Below, one piece after another: positions 8,695-17,770 of a stretch of DNA of 64,000 nucleotides (the stretch's first letter is position 1; every line of letters starts with the position of its first letter). The position numbers and the translations under genes were made by a program. Origin of the DNA: Sphingorhabdus sp. Lineage in GTDB: Bacteria > Pseudomonadota > Alphaproteobacteria > Sphingomonadales > Sphingomonadaceae. The stretch covers positions 203,292 through 267,291 of the forward strand of contig JANQNO010000007.1 in NCBI GenBank assembly GCA_028279555.1, given 5' to 3'. A model generated the notes under the pieces. It did no database searches and was not told where the DNA came from. It worked only from the letters and a program-made list of their open reading frames with translations.

Positions 8695-10365
8695 TCAATC
8701 GGTATTGATCAGAATATAGCTGAGCTTGGTCTGGCCGCCAAGCGCGCGCAGAAAGCTACCATATTGCGATTTTGGAATGGTCTGGCAGCCCGCCGACCAG
8801 GTGGTGCTGTTGCCGCCGCGGTGGATCAGCATAGACCGCTGAGCTCCCTTTGGATCGATCATGTCGCCGTCGACCAGCGAGAAATGGCCATCATGATTGA
8901 CGTCGCGCATCGCCACCTGTGTGGAGCGCGCGCGGAAGAATGCACCGCCAAGGAACGTCCCGGCCTGCTTCACATAATGATAAGTGCCCGCGCGCAAGCG
9001 CCCTAGATCGTTGCGGCCATCTCCGTCGATATCGGTGCTCGATCCCTTATGCGCCTTGGCCTGACCCCAGGCATAGATGCCGGCTGGCTCGGTGTTGCCC
9101 TTGAAGCGGCGCAGGCGAACCGCGCCGCCAGGTTCCCGCCAGACCAGAATCATCGCATCGTCATAGCGGCCGTTCAAATGCTTCTTGCTGTTTGTCCGAT
9201 TGCGCAGCGCAATCAGCACCTTTTGCCCATTAGTGAAATTATTGAGCGCTTCGAGGTCGCCATATTTTTCGATGAGCAGGCGGACCTCATCATCGGTTAG
9301 GGACTTTTGCGCTTTTTTGAGCAGCGCATCGGCTTCTTTCTCGACCTTCTCTTCGTCTTTCTCTTTGGGCGGCGGTGGAGGCGGCGTGATCGCTTTTGCT
9401 GCATTTTCCGCCGACAGCATGGCCAGTGCATCATTCAGCTCATTGCGGAAGCGCTTTGCCACACCTTCCTGAACGGCCTGCGAATTGCGCGAGAAATGCG
9501 CGAGATTACCATCCGCATTGCGCCGCCCGCGCTCACCATAAATAGCTACAATCGCATCGCGGTCATAGGCGGCGTCAGAAGGCTTGGTTTCCAGACCCTT
9601 GAGCAATTTCCCGATCATGCTGGAGCCCGGCCCATGCTGCACTGCCGTCGACCAGACCACATCCTGCAAGGCGCGGCTGCGCTCATTCACATCGATGCCT
9701 GACAGGTCTGTGATCTTCTTGACCTGTTTGTCATAGTGGGTGCGCTTGATATAGGCGTGCTGTGCTTCGTGGAAGGCATGCTCCTCGCGTTTGGCGATCG
9801 CTTTCCAGATGCGCGAGAATTCCGCGCTGCCCTGTTCTGCTCCGCCGAACTCGTCCTTGTATTTCTTGCCCTCGGCATTGAGGAACTGGCGCGGGCGGTC
9901 CATTTTCGATGCCAGCTGATAGCTACCGTAGGACACCCCGCCATGATCCCCGCGGCCGGTCGAAACAGTTCCGGCACCGCCCGATGACACCTCATATTTC
10001 TTCGACAGATTGCCGAGCTCTCGGGCCGGGCTGATCGAGGAAGCAGTTGCAGCCGGCGTGCCGGAGGGGATGATCAGCCTCTGGCCGACCGAAATCTTGT
10101 TGGCATTGGCAATCTTGTTGGCCGCCATGATCTGCTGCACGCTGACATTGTAGCGCTTGGCAATCTTGCCGAGCGTGTCCCCGCTCACAATTGTGTAATA
10201 TATCTCGCTGATCGGTTTGACCCTGAGCTCTTGGCCCACGGAGATCGCATTGCGATTCTTGATACCGTTAAGCGCGACAATGGAATCGACGCTGACACCG
10301 TGATTCTTAGCGATCTTGCCGAGCGAGTCGCCCGAACGCACCTTGTATGTCTGATAGATTGCCAT
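8695..10365 (-). CDS. LysM cell-wall protein with lysozyme-like middle and SAGC-type C-terminal domain
   Basis: 556 residues starting at an ATG behind GGAGGGG. Two LysM repeats lie at the N-terminus (YKVRSGDSLGKIAKNHGVS and YTIVSGDTLGKIAKRYNVS). A middle region (STGRGDHGGVSYGSYQLASK; VVWSTAVQHGPGSS) resembles phage or VgrG-linked muramidase-type domains. A Pro-rich then charged helical linker follows. The C-terminal ~180 residues carry two EF-hand-like loops (DIDGDGRNDLG, DVNHDGHFSLVDGD) and end with HRGGNSTTWSAGCQTIP, reminiscent of the His...Ser-x-Gly-Cys active site of L,D-transpeptidases. There is no obvious signal peptide, so export may be by a phage-like or secretion route. Function in peptidoglycan cutting or cross-linking is inferred. 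Confidence 0.72.
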   Translation of the reverse strand: MAIYQTYKVRSGDSLGKIAKNHGVSVDSIVALNGIKNRNAISVGQELRVKPISEIYYTIVSGDTLGKIAKRYNVSVQQIMAANKIANANKISVGQRLIIPSGTPAATASSISPARELGNLSKKYEVSSGGAGTVSTGRGDHGGVSYGSYQLASKMDRPRQFLNAEGKKYKDEFGGAEQGSAEFSRIWKAIAKREEHAFHEAQHAYIKRTHYDKQVKKITDLSGIDVNERSRALQDVVWSTAVQHGPGSSMIGKLLKGLETKPSDAAYDRDAIVAIYGERGRRNADGNLAHFSRNSQAVQEGVAKRFRNELNDALAMLSAENAAKAITPPPPPPKEKDEEKVEKEADALLKKAQKSLTDDEVRLLIEKYGDLEALNNFTNGQKVLIALRNRTNSKKHLNGRYDDAMILVWREPGGAVRLRRFKGNTEPAGIYAWGQAKAHKGSSTDIDGDGRNDLGRLRAGTYHYVKQAGTFLGGAFFRARSTQVAMRDVNHDGHFSLVDGDMIDPKGAQRSMLIHRGGNSTTWSAGCQTIPKSQYGSFLRALGGQTKLSYILINTD

Positions 10366-10530
10366 AAGGCCCCTCCGCTTGCGCCGCAGACGCGGCAAGA
10401 AAAGAAGATACGACCTTATTTTTTAGGATTGGCGAATCTTGTAACATGGGGGAAGCCAAAAGACCAGAGCGGGCAAAGGTGCCCAGGCTGTGAGGCGCGG
10501 CAATACGCTCCATATATGCCTTGAGATTCG

Positions 10531-10830
10531 CTATTTCTTCTGCATGGCCACTAGTTCCGTTCCGGTCACAAAACCGTCCTTGTTGCTGTCCACTCGCGAA
10601 AAGGCCTTATCATAGGCTCCAAGCCGTCGAACCATCCCCGCCCGCCCGACTCCGTCCTTCGCATTCTTGTCGATAAACCTGCGAAACTCGGACTTGGAGA
10701 GCTTGCCGTCATTGTTGCCGTCGGCTTGCTTGAAATTCTCGCGGGCAGCGGCGCGGTCAGCATTTGCATTGGCAAGCGTGGGAGCGGCCACAAAAATAGC
10801 AATGAGCAACAGGCATTTCGGGGCATCCAT
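10531..10830 (-). CDS. Small secreted EF-hand calcium-binding protein
   Basis: 99 residues beginning MDAPKCLLLIAIFVAAP and ending the signal at about LANA, behind a GAGGAG ribosome site; an upstream in-frame start at 10896 is less likely. Two EF-hand loops are visible, DGNNDGKLSKSEF and DSNKDGFVTGTEL, with Asp/Asn ligands at the usual spacing. It is predicted to be periplasmic or secreted and to bind calcium. It lies upstream of the LysM protein that also carries EF-hand-like loops, which hints at a shared calcium-linked envelope role, though they are 165 bp apart. Confidence 0.8.
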   Translation of the reverse strand: MDAPKCLLLIAIFVAAPTLANANADRAAARENFKQADGNNDGKLSKSEFRRFIDKNAKDGVGRAGMVRRLGAYDKAFSRVDSNKDGFVTGTELVAMQKK

Positions 10831-11127
10831 TCGGCTTCTCCTCGGATCTATCTCATATGGTCTGCAGTTGCAGAAATTTGCGCGCTTCGCGCGCACAGAC
10901 TTCCGTTACATCCTGATGCAGGAAATGAGAACCGCCTTTCAATATGGCTGGCTCGAAATCCTGCGTGCCCGATATAGGCGGACGCACGGTCAAACGGACA
11001 TATCTAAATCAGCCCTTTGCGTGGTGCATAAATAAGTAGCGTCGCATACTCTGGCAGTCATCTATTGCGACTTTCAGGGTGAGAAGAGTATCAGCACCGA
11101 AACGAATGTCTTGTCAGGAGGGGATGG

Positions 11128-12198
11128 GTGCTCAAAAAGACTGCTATAGCGCTGGTTTTAGCTCTGGTGGCTTTGATCGCTGGAATCATAGTCTTTCAAA
11201 AGCAGGCCGGAATGGCGCTTTTCGAAAGGGCTATCGAGACCAGAATTGGGAAAGACAACACGGCTTCGCTGGCCGATGGATTGCATATCGGCCTTTGCGG
11301 GACGGGTTCCCCGCTCCCCAATCCAGATCGCGCCGGCCCGTGCAACATCGTCATCGCTGGCGAGCAGATTTTCGTTGTCGACATCGGCGAGGGCGGCGCG
11401 CGCAATATGAGCCTGATGGCCATCCCGATTGCGCGGGTGGACGGGTTGTTTCTGACGCATTTCCACTCCGATCATATCAATGGCTGGGGCCCCTTGATGC
11501 TGCTTCACTGGACGCAGGCGAACGCCACAAAGCCGATGCCGGTCTACGGCCCTAGCGGCGTGGAAGCGATTGTCGAAGGTTTTAACGCAGCATATACAAC
11601 CGACGACAGCTACCGCATGGCGCATCACGGAGAAAAAATCGTGCCATCGACCGGCGGCGGCGGAGAAGCACGATCATTCGAGATGGCAGGCGATGCGGTG
11701 ATCATATTCGAGAAGGACGGCCTGAAAGTCACGGCGTTCAGGGTGGGCCACCATCCGGTAGAACCCGCAGTCGGCTACCGATTCGACTACAAGGGGCGGG
11801 CGGCTTGTATCAGCGGCGACACTGCCAAGTCGGCAAATCTCGAGCGCGTCTGCAAAGGGGTTGACGTGCTGGTCCATGACGCGCTGGCATCGCATATGGT
11901 TGCAAAAATGACTGCCGCGCTGGAGGCAACCGGCCAATCCAATACAGCGCAGATCACCCGCGATATCCTGGACTATCATGCCACTCCTGCAGAAGCGGCA
12001 GAGTCGGCAAAAGCTGCTGGAGCGAGCATGCTGGTGCTCAGCCATCTGGTGCCGCCGCTGCCTTCGTCATTCTTCTACCCGGCATTTCTGGACGATGCGC
12101 CGGACAAATTCGACGGCCCGATCATTGTCGGCGAAGATGGCATGCTGTTCAGTCTTCCAGCGGGGTCGAAGGCAATCGAGCAAAACAAGCTCATGTAA
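11128..12198 (+). CDS. Membrane-anchored metallo-beta-lactamase-fold hydrolase
   Basis: 356 residues with a GTG start behind AGGAGG. An uncleaved N-terminal signal/anchor is followed by a metallo-beta-lactamase-fold domain: the zinc motif THFHSDHINGWG, a distal His/Asp pair (SGDTAKS) and LSHLVPP near the end. The overall layout (LCGTGSPLPNPDRAGP near the start) matches the ribonuclease Z/arylsulfatase-like branch of the superfamily, but membrane anchoring argues against tRNA processing. The substrate is unknown. The following truncated GST gene begins 13 bp downstream. Confidence 0.85.
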   Translation: MLKKTAIALVLALVALIAGIIVFQKQAGMALFERAIETRIGKDNTASLADGLHIGLCGTGSPLPNPDRAGPCNIVIAGEQIFVVDIGEGGARNMSLMAIPIARVDGLFLTHFHSDHINGWGPLMLLHWTQANATKPMPVYGPSGVEAIVEGFNAAYTTDDSYRMAHHGEKIVPSTGGGGEARSFEMAGDAVIIFEKDGLKVTAFRVGHHPVEPAVGYRFDYKGRAACISGDTAKSANLERVCKGVDVLVHDALASHMVAKMTAALEATGQSNTAQITRDILDYHATPAEAAESAKAAGASMLVLSHLVPPLPSSFFYPAFLDDAPDKFDGPIIVGEDGMLFSLPAGSKAIEQNKLM

Positions 12199-12211
12199 GG
12201 AGAATGCACCG

Positions 12212-12607
12212 GTGTATGTGATCAATGGAGCGATGGCTTCTCCCTATTCGATGAAGATGCGGGCGCTATTTCGCTACCGGCGCATCGCTCATATCTGGAA
12301 TCATGGCGCTGCAGCGCAGGCCGCGCAAAGCGAGGTAAAAGCTCCGGTTATTCCCGTGATCCAGTATCCCGATGGCAGCTTCCACAATGATTCGACGCCG
12401 GTTGCAAGCAAAATGGCCCGGCTGCGCTCCCTGCGCCCATCGGGGAGACGCTCCCCTCTTTTGGTGGCCATTTCTACTACTGTACCTCGCTTTGTCATAT
12501 TTCTACCGGTCGCGCTTGGTTCCAATCATGGCACCTACTCTGCCGAAGTAGCGCCCCTGGGCGGCGCGGCGACTGACCCCAATGTGGCCCCTCTGCGAAA
12601 GGAGTAG
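12212..12607 (+). pseudogene. Truncated glutathione S-transferase-like gene
   Basis: A GTG start behind AAGGAGA opens a protein whose first ~70 residues match the thioredoxin-fold N-terminus of a GST family (INGAMASPYSMKMRALFRYR; VIPVIQYPDGSFHNDSTP). After residue ~72 the sequence becomes Arg/Ser/Val-rich and loses any GST likeness; the helical C-terminal domain is missing. I interpret this as a decayed gene left by a deletion or frameshift. It sits directly after the metallo-hydrolase and may once have been cotranscribed. Confidence 0.65.
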
Positions 12608-12662
12608 TCGGCCTAGCGGTTAATTCTTGCCCGTTGCGGCAGGATTTTGTAGCGCAAAGCTG

Positions 12663-13355
12663 ATGAATGACTGTTCGACTTGTGTTGTCAGAAATCGCGC
12701 GATTTGCGCAAGCCTCGATTCCAATGAAATCGAAGCGCTTGGCCGGCTTGGACGGCAGCAGAAAGTGAGCGCCGGCCAGTCGCTGATCTGGGAAGGCGGT
12801 GAAGCCCTTGTGGTGGCCAATATCATTGACGGGGTGTTCAAGCTTTCTGTCAATGGCGCGGACGGCAAAGAGCAGATCGTAGGCGTGGCCTTCCCTTCCG
12901 ATTTTATCGGTCGACCCTTCGGCGAGGAAAGTCCCTATGGTGTGACTGCTCTGACAGCCGGCGAAGTCTGTATGTTTACCCGCAGGGATTTCGACAATTT
13001 CGCTCATCAGCATCCGGAGCTCGAGCACAAGCTCCTGCACCGCACGCTGGACGAACTCGATAATGCTCGCAAATGGATGCAGCTGCTGGGCCGCAAAAAT
13101 GCCGAAGAAAAGCTGGCGACTTTTTTGCTCGTGATGTCGAAGCGCCTGGCCGGACAGGCGTGCAATCCAGCGGATCTTTCCGGCGGTTTCACATTGCCTT
13201 TCGGGCGTCAGCAGATTGCCGATATTCTGGGGCTGACGATTGAAACCGTCAGCCGCCAGCTTACCAGGATGAAAGATCTCGGTCTGATCGACGTGCCATC
13301 GCGCCGCGATATTGTCCTGCGCGACAAAGAGGCGCTTGAGGATCTCGCTGCCTAA
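12663..13355 (+). CDS. fnrL: FNR-type oxygen-sensing regulator (FnrL)
   Basis: About 230 residues from the ATG that starts MNDCSTCVVRNRAIC. Cys4, Cys7, Cys15 and Cys103 (GEVCMF) provide the usual four ligands for an oxygen-labile 4Fe-4S cluster. The barrel domain leads to a helix-turn-helix with the FNR recognition motif ETVSRQLTRMKDLGLI. Under low oxygen it should dimerise and bind TTGAT-N4-ATCAA sites. One perfect site lies just downstream, between ompW and ccoN, and the cbb3 oxidase and hemN genes next door are typical FNR targets. Its stop overlaps the convergent ompW by 4 bp. Confidence 0.92.
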   Translation: MNDCSTCVVRNRAICASLDSNEIEALGRLGRQQKVSAGQSLIWEGGEALVVANIIDGVFKLSVNGADGKEQIVGVAFPSDFIGRPFGEESPYGVTALTAGEVCMFTRRDFDNFAHQHPELEHKLLHRTLDELDNARKWMQLLGRKNAEEKLATFLLVMSKRLAGQACNPADLSGGFTLPFGRQQIADILGLTIETVSRQLTRMKDLGLIDVPSRRDIVLRDKEALEDLAA

Positions 13356-14026
13356 AAGCGATAGCTGACGCCAGCGCTGATTACCCAGGGATCGATTTTA
13401 TGCCGCGTGCGCAGAACTTCTGTGCCGCCGGCGTCGAACCAGCGCGCAGTCGTGCGCAGGAAATAGCGCTTGGCATCGACGGACAGTCCGAAACCATCTT
13501 CGCCCAGAGGCAGATCGAACCCGGCCTGTACAGCTAAACCGAACTTGTCGTTCAGCTGCTGCCGCGTGGCACCCAGTGCAGCGGTTGTTGCGCCTGGTTG
13601 CTCGTCGATAAACACGAAATAGGTTGGCCCCGCACCGATATAGGGCTTGAAGCCACTCTCGGTATTAAGATGGAATTTGGCGGTCAGCGTTGCCGGAAGA
13701 ATTTTGGCATTTGAAACAGCCTCTGCGCCCGCAAGCGCAGCGCGTCCGTCGACGTCATGTTGCGTCAGACAGCAAATTGTCTCCAGGCTGAAATTGTCGC
13801 TGACGAAATATTCAAGGGCGATGGTGGGAACATAGTTGTCATTCGCTGCTGTCTGGGAACCGGCTGGCAGGCCGACTGCATTATTTTGCAGTTCGGTAAT
13901 CTCTCCATCCGGCAAGACAGCCGTACCCAGCAGCTTTACTTGGACATCTCCGGCTTCGGCACGCGCCGCCTGCGGTGTGACCGCCATCGTAGTTGCGGCC
14001 AGAGCAGCCAAAATCGTGGGTTTCAT
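13352..14026 (-). CDS. ompW: OmpW-family outer membrane protein
   Basis: 224 residues with a cleavable signal (MKPTILAALAATTMAVTPQ, ending near ARA) and an eight-strand beta-barrel pattern that closes with the C-terminal aromatic signature AGVSYRF. Family marks include VPTIALEYFVSDNFSLE and the FKPYIGAGPTYFVF segment. OmpW proteins form narrow hydrophobic channels in the outer membrane. It is divergent from the ccoNOQP operon, and the FNR box in the shared 200-bp gap could control both directions. Confidence 0.92.
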   Translation of the reverse strand: MKPTILAALAATTMAVTPQAARAEAGDVQVKLLGTAVLPDGEITELQNNAVGLPAGSQTAANDNYVPTIALEYFVSDNFSLETICCLTQHDVDGRAALAGAEAVSNAKILPATLTAKFHLNTESGFKPYIGAGPTYFVFIDEQPGATTAALGATRQQLNDKFGLAVQAGFDLPLGEDGFGLSVDAKRYFLRTTARWFDAGGTEVLRTRHKIDPWVISAGVSYRF

Positions 14027-14134
14027 ATCTTTAACTCCTGTTCAAGGCCAGACCATCAGCCCGGCCATCTGTCATGCTCGCATCTTTGTCGCCATCGATC
14101 AGCAAGTCCGCATTGATGCGGCGCAATAAATTTG

Positions 14135-14148
14135 TTGATCCATATCAA
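14135..14148. promoter_or_regulatory. FNR binding site between ompW and ccoN
   Basis: TTGATccatATCAA is a perfect match to the TTGAT-N4-ATCAA FNR consensus. It lies 78 bp before the ccoN start and about 110 bp before the divergent ompW start, and close to the gene for an FNR-type regulator. It is likely the main low-oxygen switch for the cbb3 operon. Confidence 0.88.
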
Positions 14149-14225
14149 TGTTGGCCCTGCACGCCTGCCCTAGGGTTCTACCATCCAATTGGCATTCCCA
14201 TGCCTGGATAAGGGAAGGTAGAATT

Positions 14226-15887
14226 ATGGACAGACTGGTTTTCAGGGCCGGTGGATGGCTCCTGCTTGGATTGTTGGCGCTTCTCGCGGCGGCGGCGGCT
14301 GCAGATAGCGGATTTGCTATCCATATGGTGATCGCAGCTTTGGCTTGCATGATTGCCGTTTGGGTGACCGCAAGCAAGGCTGACTATGGCGCAATGGCGC
14401 GCGGGATACTGAAAACGCCAGCAGATGAAAGCCGGTATGATGACGATCCCATACGCTGGGGCGTCATAGCAACGGTTTTCTGGGGTATGGCCGGATTTCT
14501 GGCAGGCCTCTTTATTGCGCTTCAGCTGGTGTTCCCCGTGCTCAACCTCAATCTTGAATATACCACCTTTGGACGGCTTAGGCCGTTGCACACTTCGGCT
14601 GTGATTTTTGCATTCGGCGGAAATGCCTTGATTGCGACCAGCTTCTACATTGTGCAGCGCACCTGCCGGGCGAGGTTGGCCTTCCCTGGCCTCGCCCGGT
14701 TCGTATTCTGGGGCTATCAGCTTTTCATCGTGCTGGCCGCGACCGGCTATCTCTTGGGCATAACCGGAGGCAAGGAATATGCCGAACCGGAATGGTATGT
14801 CGATCTGTGGCTTACCATCGTGTGGGTCGCCTATCTGGCAGTATTTGTTGGCACCATCGTGAAGCGGAAAGAGCCGCACATCTATGTCGCCAACTGGTTC
14901 TTCCTGAGCTTCATCATCACCATCGCGATGCTGCATATCGTGAATAATCTCGCCGTGCCGGCAAGCTTTCTGGGTTCTAAAAGCTACTCTGCATTTGCCG
15001 GGGTCCAGGATGCCCTGACACAATGGTGGTATGGCCATAATGCGGTCGGATTCTTCCTGACGGCCGGCTTCCTCGCGATGATGTATTATTTCGTGCCGAA
15101 ACAGGCCGAACGGCCCGTCTACAGCTATCGGCTCTCAATCATTCACTTCTGGTCGCTGATCTTCCTCTATATCTGGGCCGGTCCGCACCATCTGCATTAC
15201 ACCGCGCTGCCCGACTGGGCGCAAACGCTGGGCATGGTTTTCTCGGTCATGCTGTGGATGCCCAGCTGGGGCGGCATGATCAACGGTCTGATGACGCTGA
15301 ATGGCGCGTGGGACAAAATCAGGACCGATCCGATCATCCGGATGATGGTCCTGTCGCTGGCCTTTTACGGTATGAGCACTTTCGAAGGCCCGATGATGTC
15401 GATCAAGGCCGTGAACAGCCTCTCGCACTATACCGACTGGACTATTGGCCATGTCCATTCCGGCGCTTTGGGCTGGAACGGCATGATCACTTTTGCCGCA
15501 CTTTACTATCTAGTGCCACGCCTGTGGGGTCGCAAGCGCCTCTACAGCCTGCGCATGGTCAACTGGCACTTCTGGTTCGCGACGCTGGGCATCGTATTTT
15601 ATGCAGCCTCGATGTGGGTTGCTGGCATTACCCAGGGGCTGATGTGGCGCGAGTATGGCACCGATGGCTATCTGGTGAACAGCTTCGTCGATACCGTTGT
15701 GGCCCTGCAGCCGATGTATCTGGTCAGGGCCTTGGGCGGCGCACTGTATCTCGCTGGCGCGGTCATTATGGTCATCAACATCTGGAAGACCATCGCCGGC
15801 AGCCCTCTGCGCGAAGAAAAGCCGATGACAGAAACGCCGCACAATGAAGAAGCAGACCGGCCCATCGTTGCCGTGCCTGCCGAATAA
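14226..15887 (+). CDS. ccoN: cbb3-type cytochrome c oxidase subunit I CcoN
   Basis: 553 residues starting [11 protein letters not shown] behind GGGAAGG. It is the catalytic, many-helix subunit that holds the low-spin heme and the heme-copper centre where oxygen is reduced in the inner membrane. Family signatures include the His-rich segments [38 protein letters not shown] and [19 protein letters not shown]. It heads the ccoNOQPGHIS cluster. An earlier TTG at 14148 adds residues foreign to the family and would overlap the FNR box region. Confidence 0.96.
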   Translation: MDRLVFRAGGWLLLGLLALLAAAAAADSGFAIHMVIAALACMIAVWVTASKADYGAMARGILKTPADESRYDDDPIRWGVIATVFWGMAGFLAGLFIALQLVFPVLNLNLEYTTFGRLRPLHTSAVIFAFGGNALIATSFYIVQRTCRARLAFPGLARFVFWGYQLFIVLAATGYLLGITGGKEYAEPEWYVDLWLTIVWVAYLAVFVGTIVKRKEPHIYVANWFFLSFIITIAMLHIVNNLAVPASFLGSKSYSAFAGVQDALTQWWYGHNAVGFFLTAGFLAMMYYFVPKQAERPVYSYRLSIIHFWSLIFLYIWAGPHHLHYTALPDWAQTLGMVFSVMLWMPSWGGMINGLMTLNGAWDKIRTDPIIRMMVLSLAFYGMSTFEGPMMSIKAVNSLSHYTDWTIGHVHSGALGWNGMITFAALYYLVPRLWGRKRLYSLRMVNWHFWFATLGIVFYAASMWVAGITQGLMWREYGTDGYLVNSFVDTVVALQPMYLVRALGGALYLAGAVIMVINIWKTIAGSPLREEKPMTETPHNEEADRPIVAVPAE

Positions 15888-15895
15888 GGAGCAAT

Positions 15896-16687
15896 ATGAT
15901 GGGAGATCCAAACAACATTTCCCCGGCTGGCGAAGGCAGATTCAGCCACAAAAAGCTGGAACGCAATGTCTCGCTGCTTGGCTTTTTCGCGTTAATCGCT
16001 GTCGCCATTGGCGGTATTGTCGAGATTGCTCCGCTTTTCTGGATCAAATCGACGGTCGAAAAGGTCGACGGGATGCGGCCCTACACGCCGCTGGAGCTGG
16101 CCGGACGCAACATCTATATGCGCGAGGGCTGCTACACCTGCCACAGTCAGATGATCCGCCCTTTTCGCGACGAGGTCGAACGCTACGGCCATTATAGCCT
16201 CGCTGCAGAAAGTATGTATGACCACCCTTTCCAATGGGGGTCGAAGAGAACCGGCCCCGATCTGGCGCGTGTCGGCGGCCGCTATTCGGATGAATGGCAT
16301 GTCCAGCATCTCGTCGATCCGCAGTCGGTCGTGCCGGAATCGATCATGCCGCCCTATGCCTTCCTCGCCGAGCGCGATTTGAAGGCAGGCGATATGAAGA
16401 ATGATCTCACGGCGCTGTCGCGCGTCGGCGTTCCTTACACAAAAGAAGCAATCGCCGCCGCAAATGATGATCTGCAAGCGCAGGCCGACCCCAGCATCGA
16501 TGGATCAGAGGTCGCTGCGCGCTATCCCAAGGCGCAGATTCGCGACTTCGACGGCAATCCGAACCGGTTGACCGAGATGGATGCGCTGGTTGCCTATCTG
16601 CAGATGCTCGGCACGCTGGTCGATGTCGACAAGGCGCAACCGCAGCAGGTAGCCGCAAGCGCGGATTCGGCAAAGGGAGACAAGTGA
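15896..16687 (+). CDS. ccoO: cbb3 oxidase monoheme subunit CcoO
   Basis: 263 residues with one N-terminal membrane anchor ([20 protein letters not shown]) and a periplasmic cytochrome c domain. The heme motif is CYTCH (Cys79, Cys82, His83), and Met in IMPPYAFL is a likely axial ligand. It passes electrons from CcoP to CcoN. AAGGAG precedes two consecutive ATG codons, either of which could start. The stop overlaps the ccoQ start in TGATG. Confidence 0.96.
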   Translation: MMGDPNNISPAGEGRFSHKKLERNVSLLGFFALIAVAIGGIVEIAPLFWIKSTVEKVDGMRPYTPLELAGRNIYMREGCYTCHSQMIRPFRDEVERYGHYSLAAESMYDHPFQWGSKRTGPDLARVGGRYSDEWHVQHLVDPQSVVPESIMPPYAFLAERDLKAGDMKNDLTALSRVGVPYTKEAIAAANDDLQAQADPSIDGSEVAARYPKAQIRDFDGNPNRLTEMDALVAYLQMLGTLVDVDKAQPQQVAASADSAKGDK

Positions 16688-16845
16688 TGGATTATGACAG
16701 CCTTCGCCATTTCGCCGACAGCTGGGGCCTGCTGGGCATGGTGATCCTGTTTCTCGGTCTCGTCGGCTGGACCTTCCGCAAGGGCGCTGCCCGCCATCAT
16801 GACCAGGCGGCCAACATGATTTTCAAGGATAATGAAGATGAGTGA
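16687..16845 (+). CDS. ccoQ: cbb3 oxidase small subunit CcoQ
   Basis: 52 residues, [18 protein letters not shown] then one membrane helix (VILFLGLVGWTF) and a short charged tail ending DNEDE. Size, helix and position between ccoO and ccoP identify it as CcoQ, which stabilises the oxidase complex. Start and stop codons overlap both neighbours, so it is translationally coupled. Confidence 0.9.
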   Translation: MDYDSLRHFADSWGLLGMVILFLGLVGWTFRKGAARHHDQAANMIFKDNEDE

Positions 16846-17770
16846 AGACAAGCGGATCGACGAACCCACCGGCACCGATTTTGTCGGTCATGAATGGGAC
16901 GGCATCGAGGAGCTGAACACGCCGCTGCCGCGATGGTGGCTCTGGACCTTCTACCTCACTGTCATCTGGAGCCTCGTCTATGTCGTGCTCTATCCGGCCT
17001 GGCCGCTGATCAGCGGCGCTACCGCAGGAACGCTTGGCTGGACCAGCAGAGGCCAGCTCGAATCCGAGATGCAGGCGGCGCAGCAACAGCGCGCACCGAT
17101 TCTGGCAGCGCTTGCGCAAACACCGCTTGAAGATCTGCCCGCCAATCGGCAGCTTATGGCAACCGCTATCGAGGGCGGGAAAGCGGCGTTCAAGGTGCAT
17201 TGCGTCCAATGCCATGGCTCGGGCGCTGACGGCATCAGGCCCGGTAGCGGCTATCCCAACCTCAATGACGACGACTGGCTGTGGGGCGGCAGCATGAGCG
17301 AAATCCAATATACGCTGGAGCATGGCATCCGCAGCCCCGATCACGAGGATACACGCTTTTCGCAGATGCCGGCCTTTGGCGAAATTCTCTCGGCAAGCGA
17401 GATCGATGCCGTGACCTCCCACACACTCAATCTTGCCGGAGAGGGCCCGGCAAATGCCACCGGCGCGCAGCTCTATGAACAAAATTGCACAATCTGCCAT
17501 GGTACGACAGGCCAGGGTGACCGTAGCCAGGGCGCGCCAAACCTGACCGATGCGATATGGCTCTTTGGCGGCAGCCGCGATGACATCCGCACGACCATTG
17601 TCAACAGCCGGCAGGGCGTAATGCCGCGCTGGAACGACAAGCTCGATCCGGTGACGATCAAGATGCTGACGGCCTATGTCTGGTCGCTGGGCGGCGGCGA
17701 ACAGTCCGCCAGACCGGATGCCACACAGGCTGCAACGGATGGCGGCAGCAGCGATGCCGGATCTGAGTGA
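16838..17770 (+). CDS. ccoP: cbb3 oxidase diheme subunit CcoP
   Basis: 310 residues from the ATG that begins MSEDKRIDEP, chosen because AAGGA lies at good spacing; another ATG two codons earlier is too close. One membrane helix (FYLTVIWSLVYVVLYPAWPL) anchors two cytochrome c domains with CVQCH (Cys122-His126) and CTICH (Cys217-His221). It accepts electrons from soluble cytochrome c. The Gln/Ala/Ser-rich C-terminal tail overlaps the start of ccoG by 17 bp. Confidence 0.96.
   Translation: MSEDKRIDEPTGTDFVGHEWDGIEELNTPLPRWWLWTFYLTVIWSLVYVVLYPAWPLISGATAGTLGWTSRGQLESEMQAAQQQRAPILAALAQTPLEDLPANRQLMATAIEGGKAAFKVHCVQCHGSGADGIRPGSGYPNLNDDDWLWGGSMSEIQYTLEHGIRSPDHEDTRFSQMPAFGEILSASEIDAVTSHTLNLAGEGPANATGAQLYEQNCTICHGTTGQGDRSQGAPNLTDAIWLFGGSRDDIRTTIVNSRQGVMPRWNDKLDPVTIKMLTAYVWSLGGGEQSARPDATQAATDGGSSDAGSE

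Noticed and set aside
11128..12198. Ribonuclease Z for the MBL-fold protein
   Set aside because: It has an N-terminal membrane anchor or signal, which is unlike tRNA-processing RNase Z.
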